A stretch of 64,000 nucleotides of DNA, taken from the NCBI RefSeq assembly GCF_900100435.1, contig NZ_FNEX01000013.1:162874-226873 (forward strand), given 5' to 3'. This document shows positions 45,526 to 54,309 of the stretch, one piece after another. Source of the DNA: Pedobacter sp. ok626. GTDB taxonomy: Bacteria; Bacteroidota; Bacteroidia; Sphingobacteriales; Sphingobacteriaceae. Position 1 is the first letter of the stretch. Each line of letters begins with the position of its first letter. Under the pieces are notes generated by a model. It had not been told where the DNA came from. It saw only the letters and a program-made list of their open reading frames with translations, and did no database searches. The position numbers were made by a program, and so were the translations under genes.

Positions 45526-48500
45526 TTACCAGCCAGGTGCAAAGGTTAAGCCAAATACACCTCCTGAGATATCTTTACGTTGGAAAGGGAAGGCATAGTA
45601 AGGTTCTAGTACAAAAGCCCCAAACATATTAACTCTAAGTGATATACCTACACTCATTGCAGGAACACGTTCATTCGTTTTCTGATAGATAGGATTTCCG
45701 TTAATGTCTGTTATGATGTTGCCATTAACCATCTTAGGTTCAATATTGTTTACAGGTTGACCTTTGAAAACAACTTTAGAGTCCTCATTCCATGCTAAAC
45801 CGGCATCAAAGAAAACGTTTAGGTCGGTGAATAAGAATTTAGAAGGAATAGCTGCTAATTTTTTAGGGCCGGTAAATGGAAGTCTAAGTTCAAAATTGAA
45901 CACAGCAATTTTATTTCCAGACAGCTGATTGATGTCAAAACCATTGCTGGTACCAGCGCTGTTGTTATAAAGGGATGTTGCTTCATATCCTCTGATTAAA
46001 TATGGATATCCTATAAATAATGGATAAAGATTTTCTCCTTCTTTACCTATTCTAAAGTAGTTGTAGCTTCTTGCTGCAAGGGTAACTGGTTTCAAACGCC
46101 AGTATTTTCTTACATCAACAGTAACTGCAGAGAAGTTGTAATCGCCAAAATACTGTTCAGCGCCCACCCTATATCTAAAACCATCTAAAGGAGCGGCAAT
46201 TCCATTGATGGAATTATCCCCTACAAAATTGGCATTTAACTGAAAGATATTGAAGCTTTTTAATTGCGCTCCAAATGGATTGGTCGCCGAGTCTACTGGA
46301 ACTTTCGTTTTTTCTGAAGTGATATAATAGCCAATTTGGTCGTCAGTTAACCTTTCGTAATAGTTGCTAATTCGATCAACTCTATAGCTGTAACGAGAGA
46401 ATGCACCTCCAGCCTCGAAACGGTGTACTTTATTGAAAGGGTAGGCGGCAAACAGTTGGGCTTGATCTTCGAAAGTCCTGATCAGGTCTGTTCTGTCATC
46501 AAACACCTTCATATCCTTTCCGTTCCTGTCTTTTATTGTAGTCTTGGCAATGTCGCGGTAACCAGTGATGTAAGGGATGTGTGATAAGGCAGCACCCCAG
46601 CTAATTCTTTTTTGTTGGTTGATATAGCCTACTAATCCACCGATATCATAAATCTCTCCGTTAACTGATAGATTGGCTATGATTTGATTTCGGCCTAAGA
46701 TGTCGCTAAACATACCAACAATACCACCTTGTACGCCTGTACCGAATCTACTGGTAGAAACACCAACGCCACTATTGGCCAGATAATCTAACTTGAATTT
46801 AGGTGTATAAGGGATAAGTCGCATTGAGTCTGCAACTGTCCTTTCAAAACGTTCAAAGTTTTTTAGGTTCGAATTTACAATATCTACACCCGTGCTTTCC
46901 ATTGGGGGTAGGACAGCGGCATCAAAATTCACAGCATTGGCATCCACTGGCTTTGCATGAAACGCACTTGCTGGTGAGTTGTAAAGTGTATAGCGTTGAT
47001 AACGGTAATAGCTATATACGATCTCGTCATTTCTGGATACAGAAATGGCTGGCGAGAATTCGGTAATACCGCTAATTCCTGTAAAGTAGTCCGTAAGTTG
47101 TTTTATACTATTATCAGTCAGCGTATATTCGTAAAGATTTCTAAAGCCATCTCTATTCGATAAGAAGAATAATCTTTTACTATCACCTGAGAACTGTGCG
47201 TTGAGGTTGTTGGCGCCTGGGAATACAGGGATGTCGTTTAAGGATTTACTTTCTACGTCGTAAATGCTCAAGTTAATAGGATGAACAGCCGCATTGCCAT
47301 TGCTTTTCATGGAGGCTCTGTCTGACGAGAATGCTATTTTCTTTCCGTCTTGTGAGTAAGCAGGGGCATAATCTGAATATACATCATTGGTGATTTGTGT
47401 AACCACCTTCGTTTTAAGATTATAAGAGAAGATGTCACTTTGTCCCTGGATCATTCCTGAGAAGGCAATGTCATCGCCATTTGGTGACCATGAAAGGTTT
47501 CCAAATTGGGCTACATCACCCATTTGTGCACGTAAAGCAACGCTTCCGTCCTTTATGTTGATGATCATCAGCTGGTTTTTGCCTTTACTGAAAATACTAA
47601 AAGCAAACTGCGTACCATCAGGCGACCATGTACCAGCCGATTCTAAGAAGTTGAAGTCGTCGATATGGGAGTTGGAAACCTGGCTACTTAATTTTCTAAG
47701 TACTTTTCCTGTTTTGGCATCAGCGAGAAACAGGTCGATACCAAAAAGATCTTTTTCTGATAAGAAGGCGAGGTATTTACCATCCGGACTGATAGATGGG
47801 GCAACGTTCATGTTACCTGCGTTTTTATTGTCAATGATTTTCGTACCAACGATTTTGATTTGAGAACTATCAGTTTTAAGCATTGGGCGGTAGTGCGCCT
47901 CAATTGCATTTTTCCATAAGCCTGAGAGCGCTCTGTCGTCGTAACCAAAAGTATATCTTAGCCCGTTTTCGTAGCCATATTTTGCTGTTGCTTTAAATAG
48001 TGGTACAATGGTACTGTCTCCATATACTGAACCAACAAAAGTCCAAAAGGCCTGACCATAGCGGTAAGGGAAGTATTTATTGGAGTTGGTTAAGTCTTTT
48101 AAAGAAGGAATATCCCTGTTTAATAGGGCATCGCGCATCCACATTGATGTGAAGGCATCTGTTTTACCTACTGATAAATACTCGGCCATACCCTCGATCA
48201 TCCATAAAGGGATCTGGCTAATGTTTTCCAGATTTATAGAGTCTTTTTCTAGTAGGAGGTGATATTGGAAAGCGTGAACAAGCTCGTGTCCTAGTACGTG
48301 CCTAGTTTGGTTATTAAGCTCCATAACCGGCATGATTACTCTGTTTTTAAAAGCTTCTGTTACCCCACCAGTTCCGATACCGATTTCGCCCTGAAGTGCT
48401 GTAGTCTGCTGAAAGTCGGGATGGTTATTGTATAAGATGATTGGATTCTTTTTAAGAAAAGTATCCTTGAATATCTCCTGGTGCATTTTGTACCAGGTTT

Positions 48501-48708
48501 CTGCATCCTGAGCGAACTTTTCAATCAGTTTTTCATTCTTCAGGTAATAATAGATTTCGAAGTGAGGCGTTTGTAGAACTTTGAATTTCTCGTTGTTGTA
48601 ACGTACCTTATTTTGTCCGAAATACTGAGCTTGAAGAGCGGCAGAAGATGTTGTAAGGATAAACAATATGGCAATTAATCTTCTGAGGAAAGTATAGCTT
48701 TTGTTCAT
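45526..48708 (-). CDS. Peptidase-MA / beta-propeller / BamA-like outer-membrane protein
   Basis: The 1060-residue protein has a signal peptide (SSAALQAQYFG). A metallopeptidase-MA domain carries HELVH at residues 141-145 and a downstream Glu in IEGMAEYLS (about 176). A TolB/PD40-type propeller follows (SPDGKYLAFLSEKDLFGID, SPNGDDIAFSGM, SQDGKKIAFSSD). The last 370 residues are a BamA/D15-like barrel (FRYRVGAEQYFGDYNF, YLIRGYEATSLYNN, FFDAGLAWNEDS) ending GLTFAPGW. This three-part design is seen in Bacteroidota with unknown function. Its start overlaps the end of the PBP1A gene by 4 bases, so the two are translationally coupled, hinting at an envelope-biogenesis role. Confidence 0.85.
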   Translation of the reverse strand: MNKSYTFLRRLIAILFILTTSSAALQAQYFGQNKVRYNNEKFKVLQTPHFEIYYYLKNEKLIEKFAQDAETWYKMHQEIFKDTFLKKNPIILYNNHPDFQQTTALQGEIGIGTGGVTEAFKNRVIMPVMELNNQTRHVLGHELVHAFQYHLLLEKDSINLENISQIPLWMIEGMAEYLSVGKTDAFTSMWMRDALLNRDIPSLKDLTNSNKYFPYRYGQAFWTFVGSVYGDSTIVPLFKATAKYGYENGLRYTFGYDDRALSGLWKNAIEAHYRPMLKTDSSQIKIVGTKIIDNKNAGNMNVAPSISPDGKYLAFLSEKDLFGIDLFLADAKTGKVLRKLSSQVSNSHIDDFNFLESAGTWSPDGTQFAFSIFSKGKNQLMIINIKDGSVALRAQMGDVAQFGNLSWSPNGDDIAFSGMIQGQSDIFSYNLKTKVVTQITNDVYSDYAPAYSQDGKKIAFSSDRASMKSNGNAAVHPINLSIYDVESKSLNDIPVFPGANNLNAQFSGDSKRLFFLSNRDGFRNLYEYTLTDNSIKQLTDYFTGISGITEFSPAISVSRNDEIVYSYYRYQRYTLYNSPASAFHAKPVDANAVNFDAAVLPPMESTGVDIVNSNLKNFERFERTVADSMRLIPYTPKFKLDYLANSGVGVSTSRFGTGVQGGIVGMFSDILGRNQIIANLSVNGEIYDIGGLVGYINQQKRISWGAALSHIPYITGYRDIAKTTIKDRNGKDMKVFDDRTDLIRTFEDQAQLFAAYPFNKVHRFEAGGAFSRYSYRVDRISNYYERLTDDQIGYYITSEKTKVPVDSATNPFGAQLKSFNIFQLNANFVGDNSINGIAAPLDGFRYRVGAEQYFGDYNFSAVTVDVRKYWRLKPVTLAARSYNYFRIGKEGENLYPLFIGYPYLIRGYEATSLYNNSAGTSNGFDINQLSGNKIAVFNFELRLPFTGPKKLAAIPSKFLFTDLNVFFDAGLAWNEDSKVVFKGQPVNNIEPKMVNGNIITDINGNPIYQKTNERVPAMSVGISLRVNMFGAFVLEPYYAFPFQRKDISGGVFGLTFAPGW

Positions 48709-51167
48709 AGTTCGTTATTTTTCTTTTTTTCTTTCTCTTCCTGACGTTGTTTTCTTCTTTGTTCCCTTTGTTCTTTTCTTGTTAGGGGAACTTCGGCAGC
48801 AGGTTGTTTGATGGGGTCGGTAGTTTTCTTTTCTTCTGTTTTTTGTATTACAGGTTCGGTTGTAACGGGCTGTGTTTCCTGAGTAGGGACTACCTCAAAA
48901 TCTGTAGAATCTACAGCCAGACTGTCGTTTTCAGTAGTGTCTCTCTCATATCTAGGCGTAGGGCAGTCGATCTCCCTTGTGATTTTTACTTTTGCTTTAG
49001 GGAAAGGGCCCATGGTATACCCTGTACTTGGATCTTTGTATACTTTTTCCATGAACTTACCAAAAATTGGGAGTGCTGTTCTGGATCCTTCACCAGTTTC
49101 TCCGTTTTTAAAGTGTGCTGTACGTTCATCACAACCTACCCAGATTCCAGTTACCAAATCCTTGGTAACGCCCATATACCAGGCATCTACGTAGTCACTT
49201 GATGTACCTGTTTTTCCGCCAATCTGGTTTCCTTTTTTCCAAAGATCCCATTCCCATAGGGCCTGAGAAGTTCCACCCGGTTCATCCATACCACCTCTAA
49301 GCATATATAACATTAACCAGGACATTTCCTCAGAAAGGGTTCTTTTTGTTTTAGCTACGAAATTCTCAATAACATTGTCATCTAGATCGGTTATCTTTTC
49401 TACAAGAATAGGATCGGTTTTTACACCATCGTTCAAGAAGGTACCATAAGCCTTAACCATTTCAAAGACGGTAACGTCATTGGGGCCTAAGCTAACAGAT
49501 GGAACGGATTCTAAATGACTATCTATACCGCATTCATGTGCCCATTTTACTACATTATCCCAGCCAACTTTTTCAGTAATTTGCGCAGTAACGCTGTTTA
49601 CTGAGCGGGCCATTGCATAACGGAGCGACATGTCATTGTAGCTAAAGCTATAGCTGGCATTTTTAGGCTCCCAGTATTCTGTTTTTCCTTTTTCCTGGTA
49701 GGCTATTTTTACAGGCTTGTCTGTGATTTTATCACATGGATTCATGCCGCTTTCTAATGCTGCCAGGTAGGCAAAAGGTTTAAATATAGAGCCTGCTTGT
49801 CTTTTCGATTGATTTACGTGGTCGTACTTAAAATATTTATGGTCAAGACCACCCACCCAAACTTTAATTTTTCCATTAAAAGGGTCAAGGGTCATCATTC
49901 CTACGTTCAGGATTTTTCCGTAGTAACGGATGGAGTCCATCGTTGAAAACAAGGTATCACGGTCGCCTTTCCAGGTAAAGATTTTCATCTTTTTCTTTTT
50001 GTTGAAATAAGCCGTTACAGAATCAGGATTATTTGGGAACTTCTTTTCCAGTATTTTATAGATGGGCAGGTTACGCATAGCACGATCTGGGTAATCTACT
50101 TTTTTTCCTTCCGAATCTTCCCATGGATCTTCATTGCCCCAAACGCTATAAAACCTTCTTTGAAGGGTTTTCATCTGTTCGTTCACTGCCTCTTCGGCGT
50201 ATTGCTGTAGTTTCGAGTCGATGGTTGTGTAGATTTTTAAGCCATCTTCATAAAGGTTGTAGCCATTGTCTTTACACCATTTTTCAAGGTATTTATCTAC
50301 AGCAGCTCTTAAATAAGAATCACCATCGCTACCTTCATCTATTCGTCCTTCTTTAAGTTTTATTGGGGTGTTTTTATAGGTGTTTAGTTCGGCAGTAGAT
50401 ATGTAATTATATTTATTCATCTGTGCCAAGGCAACATTACGACGTTCTAATGCTTTTTGAGGGTTTCTGATTGGGTTGTAGGTAGTCGTACCTTTTAACA
50501 TTCCTACCAATAAAGCCGATTCAGGTACATCCAATTGGTTGGCTTCTTTATCGAAATAAATACGAGCAGCTGTTTTAATACCGTATGCATTATTACCGAA
50601 GGAAACGGTGTTTAAATACATGGTAATGATGTCGTTTTTAGAATAATTGGATTCTAATTTTACCGCCGTTAGCCATTCTTTTAGTTTTGCTATAATGGTG
50701 CGGAGTACTGGGATGTGACTTAAAAAGCCTTGGGATTTATTGTATCTGGTTTGATATAGATTTTTTGCCAGCTGTTGTGTAATGGTACTTGCTCCACGTT
50801 TGTCGCCCGTTGCCGTAGAGAGTCCGCTGGAAAGTAGAGAACGGAAATCGATACCCATATGGCTATAGAAACGAACATCTTCTGTTGCAATAAGTGCATT
50901 AATTACGCTGGGTGATATTTCTTTGAAATTTACTGGTGTCCGATTCTCTTTGTAATAACGACCGATTAATTTCCCATCTGAGGTGTATAATTCTGAGCCT
51001 ACGCGTAGGGTTGGAGTCTTGATGTCTTCGTAAGATGGCGAGTAGCCAAATAGCCATAAGAAGTTGAGCTGCAGTGCACAAAAAAAGATGATGATACAAA
51101 AAAGGAATATGCTTGAATAACGGAGATACTTATTGCTAATTTCTTTAAACATGGAAGTAAAGATCAA
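48705..51167 (-). CDS. Bifunctional penicillin-binding protein 1A (GT51 and transpeptidase)
   Basis: This class A PBP polymerises and crosslinks peptidoglycan. The 820-residue protein has one N-terminal membrane anchor (SSIFLFCIIIFFCALQL). The GT51 domain has ATEDVRFYSHMGIDFRS and GASTITQQLAKNLYQ. The transpeptidase has SIFK (after RQAG), SVNSVTAQ and GGKTGTSSDYVDAWYMG. The C-terminal tail is a charged Lys/Glu/Gln-rich stretch after Pro/Thr repeats. The first ATG gives MIFTSMFKEI; the internal ATG (MFKEISNK) is equally possible. The downstream barrel gene overlaps it by 4 bases. Confidence 0.95.
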   Translation of the reverse strand: MIFTSMFKEISNKYLRYSSIFLFCIIIFFCALQLNFLWLFGYSPSYEDIKTPTLRVGSELYTSDGKLIGRYYKENRTPVNFKEISPSVINALIATEDVRFYSHMGIDFRSLLSSGLSTATGDKRGASTITQQLAKNLYQTRYNKSQGFLSHIPVLRTIIAKLKEWLTAVKLESNYSKNDIITMYLNTVSFGNNAYGIKTAARIYFDKEANQLDVPESALLVGMLKGTTTYNPIRNPQKALERRNVALAQMNKYNYISTAELNTYKNTPIKLKEGRIDEGSDGDSYLRAAVDKYLEKWCKDNGYNLYEDGLKIYTTIDSKLQQYAEEAVNEQMKTLQRRFYSVWGNEDPWEDSEGKKVDYPDRAMRNLPIYKILEKKFPNNPDSVTAYFNKKKKMKIFTWKGDRDTLFSTMDSIRYYGKILNVGMMTLDPFNGKIKVWVGGLDHKYFKYDHVNQSKRQAGSIFKPFAYLAALESGMNPCDKITDKPVKIAYQEKGKTEYWEPKNASYSFSYNDMSLRYAMARSVNSVTAQITEKVGWDNVVKWAHECGIDSHLESVPSVSLGPNDVTVFEMVKAYGTFLNDGVKTDPILVEKITDLDDNVIENFVAKTKRTLSEEMSWLMLYMLRGGMDEPGGTSQALWEWDLWKKGNQIGGKTGTSSDYVDAWYMGVTKDLVTGIWVGCDERTAHFKNGETGEGSRTALPIFGKFMEKVYKDPSTGYTMGPFPKAKVKITREIDCPTPRYERDTTENDSLAVDSTDFEVVPTQETQPVTTEPVIQKTEEKKTTDPIKQPAAEVPLTRKEQREQRRKQRQEEKEKKKNNEL

Positions 51168-51246
51168 AAAATCGTAAAACAGTTTGTGTTAAATAGTGTT
51201 AAAAAGTAAGGATGCAAATTAACGTAATTATTTGATCTTTTCCCGT

Positions 51247-51681
51247 CTATCTGCCACCTGTAATGTAATGCTCTAAGTTTCCGATGATAAATTTCTGTTC
51301 ATCGATGATGTATTTAACAATGTCACCAATAGAAACGATGCCGGTTAGTTTATCGTCGTCTATTACTGGCAGATGCCTGGTAAATTTGTTCGTCATTAAC
51401 CACATACATTCTTCTATCGTTGTGTTAGAAGATACCAGGACAGGGTTTTTAGACATAATTTCCCTGACTTGAGTGTCTTTAGATGATTTTCCTTTGAGAA
51501 TAACCTTTCGGGCATAATCTCTTTCCGTCATCATTCCGACGAATTTTTCTTGTTCCATTACTAACAGGGCCCCGACGTTTTTTTCAAACATGACCTGGAG
51601 GGCCTCAAAAACAGTAGTGTCTGGGCTTACAAAAATAACGGGGTTAGTTTTTCCTTGTAAGACATTTCTAACTTTACCCAT
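51247..51681 (-). CDS. CBS-domain-pair protein
   Basis: The 144-residue cytoplasmic protein is built of two CBS domains: VFEALQVMFEKNVGALLVM with GMMTERDYARKVI, and IEECMWLMTNKFTRHLPVI with GIVSIGDIVKYII. Stand-alone CBS pairs bind adenine nucleotides and often sense energy state; the target is unknown. It is a single gene, upstream of and facing the same way as PBP1A with 79 bp between. Confidence 0.9.
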   Translation of the reverse strand: MGKVRNVLQGKTNPVIFVSPDTTVFEALQVMFEKNVGALLVMEQEKFVGMMTERDYARKVILKGKSSKDTQVREIMSKNPVLVSSNTTIEECMWLMTNKFTRHLPVIDDDKLTGIVSIGDIVKYIIDEQKFIIGNLEHYITGGR

Positions 51682-51804
51682 AATTGAACTCCTTTCTGTT
51701 TACGGATTTATCTCGAAATCCGCTATCTTGTTATTATATTACGGTTTAAACAATTGAATCAAAGATTTGTTAGACTGTAAGTATCATTATTTATGTGAAG
51801 TTAT

Positions 51805-52689
51805 ATGATGAAAAAAGAGATAGAAAACTATCTGGTTAGTCCGGGAAAGAAGGTTTCACTCAACGATTATCCAACACAATATAAAGGGGCTCAGGATGAG
51901 GATCATGCAGCGTTTGAGCTGGCTGAGCTCAAGGAACAATTAGATGAACTTCAGGAAAGATTGTATGCTGCTGATTCACATTCTGTTCTGATTATGTTTC
52001 AGGCGATGGATGCAGCGGGGAAGGATGGTGCAATAGAGCATGTTATGTCGGGCTTAAACCCTCAGGGTTGCCAGGTCTTTACCTTTAAAACTCCGACATC
52101 GGAAGAGTATGATCATGATTTTTTATGGCGTCATTATAAAGCTTTGCCGGAAAAGGGCCGGATAGGCATTCATAATCGATCTCATTATGAAAATGTATTG
52201 GTTTGCAAAGTTCATCCCGAATATGTGTTGAATGAAAAGATTCCTGGCTATAATAGCATTAAAAAAATTGATAAGAATTTTTGGGAGCGGCGATATGAAA
52301 GTATTCGAAATTTCGAAAAGCATGTTAGTGAAAATGGAACTGTCATTGTGAAAATTTTTCTTCATGTTTCTAAAGAGGAGCAGCGACAACGTTTTCTAGA
52401 TAGAATTGATGATCCGTCTAAGAATTGGAAGTTTTCTTCTGGGGATATTGCAGAGCGAGCCTTATGGAAAGATTATATGAAGGCTTATGAAGAAGCACTA
52501 ACAGAAACTTCAACAAAAGGGGCACCATGGTACATTATACCCGCCGATAAGAAATGGTATGCCAGGTTAGCTATAAGTAAGATTTTAGTAGATACCTTTA
52601 AAGATTTAGATCTCAAATACCCTGTGTTGCCTGAATCTGAGATGAGTAAATTAGGTGAAATTAAGCAGCAGTTGCTCAACGAAAAGTAG
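51805..52689 (+). CDS. PPK2-family polyphosphate:nucleotide phosphotransferase
   Basis: This enzyme uses polyphosphate to phosphorylate nucleoside phosphates. The 294-residue protein has the PPK2 P-loop-like MFQAMDAAGKDGAIEHVMSG near residue 65, the lid-type WRHYKALPEKGRIGIHNRSH, VLVCKVHPEYV, and VIVKIFLHVSKEEQRQRFLD. The pattern is closest to class III PPK2, which phosphorylate AMP and ADP; that class call is tentative. Start is at one of two consecutive ATG codons. It is divergent from the CBS gene. Confidence 0.92.
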   Translation: MMKKEIENYLVSPGKKVSLNDYPTQYKGAQDEDHAAFELAELKEQLDELQERLYAADSHSVLIMFQAMDAAGKDGAIEHVMSGLNPQGCQVFTFKTPTSEEYDHDFLWRHYKALPEKGRIGIHNRSHYENVLVCKVHPEYVLNEKIPGYNSIKKIDKNFWERRYESIRNFEKHVSENGTVIVKIFLHVSKEEQRQRFLDRIDDPSKNWKFSSGDIAERALWKDYMKAYEEALTETSTKGAPWYIIPADKKWYARLAISKILVDTFKDLDLKYPVLPESEMSKLGEIKQQLLNEK

Positions 52690-52709
52690 ATTCTTCTTAT
52701 AGATTCTAC

Positions 52710-53921
52710 CTATTTTTTGTGTTTTCTTTCCAGTTCGTAATTGTATATCAGTTTTCCGATGTTCTTCATAAAGGGATAGCATACTGTCGTATACTCATAT
52801 TTGCCGTCGTTATAAATTCCATCTTCATTAGATTGGATTACTGCTGTTAAAAAGAACTCTATTTTATGGTTACTGTCTTTGAAGTAGGCATTGTCGATGA
52901 TAAAGCCATAAGAGTCGCCATATTTATTAAATATTTTCAAATCTGGATTCACTACTGCATCTTTTTCACGACCATAGTACAGCATTTTTGCATAAGCTGG
53001 CCAAAATTCCTTTGGATCATACGCTGGATAATCGCTTTCTGTTGGCAGTTTGCTCATATAAGTGTAAATGAGCTGGTAATCCGCAGGTGTTAAGTTAAAA
53101 CGTTCTTTAGTTGGAAATGCTTCGGGATGGATTAACTTTTTCATCATCGCTTGTTGATCTGAGATGCTGAAAGCATTCTTATTGGAGAGGTCAAATGGCT
53201 TGTTCACTATTTTTTCGGCACTGTCAATGTACCCAACGCCCATAACTGTATTGGATAATTTTAATGGATATTCTTTGGGATCGTATTGTGGTGCTTGGGT
53301 ATATATTAATTGCTCGCCATTATAAAATCGGATTGGATTGGTATGTTTTGCAGGTTCACCCGAATCGCCTATTGCTAATCTATTCAATATCCGGCTGTCG
53401 TGGTAGCCATATTTTTTTAGCTTACTATTGATCTCTGCCCGACCGATAAATTCGAATAAGCGATTAAAAGCATCATTGTCGCTGGTTAACAATATTTTTT
53501 TTATGTATTGTTCTACAGATGGTAGCCCATTTTTTGCGGTTGTATCAACCAAGACCTTAGTTTGGCTAGATCTTGCACTATCGGTGATCATGGTACTGCT
53601 AGCGCTAAGTCCTTTTACTTTTAGCTCGTTTATTTTCTCCAGGGCAAAGATTACAGCGGCAAGCTTTACTGTACTTGCAGGATAAAAATAGCGGTGGTTG
53701 TTTAAATTGTAGCTGTAGGATTTAAAGCTGATTTTGTTTTTTGAGTCTCTGTTTACTTGTGTATATAGGACTTGTATTTGATTTTTTTGTGGATGATTTA
53801 AAACGCCAGAAAATAGCTCAGCGTGTTGATTCATAAGTTTTTCGATCAGTACGGTATCGGTTTTTTGCGCTGAAGAATGGAGGCTGATCATGAGGAATAA
53901 AGCGAAAATTGTCTTGTTCAT
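52710..53921 (-). CDS. Secreted beta-lactamase-like serine hydrolase
   Basis: The 403-residue exported protein has a signal peptide (LFLMISLHSSAQKT). It shows class A-like active-site spacing: YPASTVKLAAVIFALEKI with Ser-x-x-Lys, LTSDNDAFNRLFEFIGR with SDN, and FNKYGDSYGF as the possible third (KxG) motif. The Glu of the omega loop is not clearly recognisable. This is the Beta-lactamase2 group; whether it acts on antibiotics or on muropeptides is unknown. It is longer than normal class A enzymes (about 290 residues) because of inserted segments. It converges on PPK2 with 20 bp between. Confidence 0.8.
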   Translation of the reverse strand: MNKTIFALFLMISLHSSAQKTDTVLIEKLMNQHAELFSGVLNHPQKNQIQVLYTQVNRDSKNKISFKSYSYNLNNHRYFYPASTVKLAAVIFALEKINELKVKGLSASSTMITDSARSSQTKVLVDTTAKNGLPSVEQYIKKILLTSDNDAFNRLFEFIGRAEINSKLKKYGYHDSRILNRLAIGDSGEPAKHTNPIRFYNGEQLIYTQAPQYDPKEYPLKLSNTVMGVGYIDSAEKIVNKPFDLSNKNAFSISDQQAMMKKLIHPEAFPTKERFNLTPADYQLIYTYMSKLPTESDYPAYDPKEFWPAYAKMLYYGREKDAVVNPDLKIFNKYGDSYGFIIDNAYFKDSNHKIEFFLTAVIQSNEDGIYNDGKYEYTTVCYPFMKNIGKLIYNYELERKHKK

Positions 53922-53968
53922 TGCCGTATGTTAATACTGATAAATATAAGTAATAAAAAATATAGGTT

Positions 53969-54000
53969 TTGCTGGTGGATGGATAATTGATTACATTCGC
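53969..54000 (+). promoter_or_regulatory. Promoter of B12 riboswitch unit 1
   Basis: TTG (53969-53971, within TTTGCTGG) and TACATTCGC (53992-54000) fit the -33 and -7 elements with a 20-base spacer. Promoter 2, near 57160, has the same TTTGCTGG and a nearly identical -7 (TACCTTCGC), which supports both assignments. Confidence 0.65.
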
Positions 54001-54190
54001 CTCGCTTTTGGTTCCGGATAGTACAATCTATCTGGATTAAAAGGGAATACGGTGTAATTCCGTAACTGTCCCGCAGCTGTAAGCTCTATAACGGTGTTCA
54101 AATCGAAGCCACTTTTCAGATTCTGTCAAAAGAACGATGATTGGGAAGGCAGGATATCCGGGAGTAAGTCAGAAGACCTGCCATAAGTAA
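54001..54190 (+). promoter_or_regulatory. Cobalamin riboswitch 1
   Basis: Conserved B12-aptamer segments are visible in order: GCTTTTGGTTCC, GGGAATACGGTG, AATTCCGTAACTGTCCCGC with AGCTGTAAGC, CGAAGCCACT, TGGGAAGGC, and the B12 box GTAAGTCAGAAGACCTGCC near 54166. It lies upstream of a BtuB-like receptor. In this class adenosylcobalamin binding represses the downstream gene. The gap 53922-54000 upstream has only the promoter. Confidence 0.93.
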
Positions 54191-54196
54191 TAATAT

Positions 54197-54291
54197 TTCA
54201 TAGCTTTCGGGGACTGAAGCTAGGAGTGAGTGCTTATTTATTGTATTTCATTTCCTTGATCTATCTGTTTGCTGTGGGTAAAAAAGCTCAC
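54197..54291 (+). promoter_or_regulatory. Conserved expression-platform-like leader after riboswitch 1
   Basis: The 84 bases from TTTCATAGC to GTGGGTA are almost identical to those after riboswitch 2 (57374-57458), with about four differences. TAGCTT (54201-54206) pairs with AAGCTA (54217-54222). GTGAGT (54226-54231) can pair with GCTCAC (54286-54291), a U-G pair closing it, where unit 2 has a Watson-Crick U-A. This stem lies just upstream of the start codon and is likely the switch platform. Confidence 0.5.
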
Positions 54292-54309
54292 AAACAAAAA
54301 CAATATAAA

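Noticed and set aside
47432..47863. 143-codon open frame opposite the BamA-like gene
   Set aside because: Antisense shadow of the propeller blades; Pro/Ser-rich composition reflects the opposite strand.
54226..54309. GTG extension of the unit 1 receptor, or a leader peptide shared by both riboswitches
   Set aside because: In unit 2 the same frame stops after 12 codons, and the extension lies in conserved riboswitch leader RNA, so the conservation is not at peptide level.
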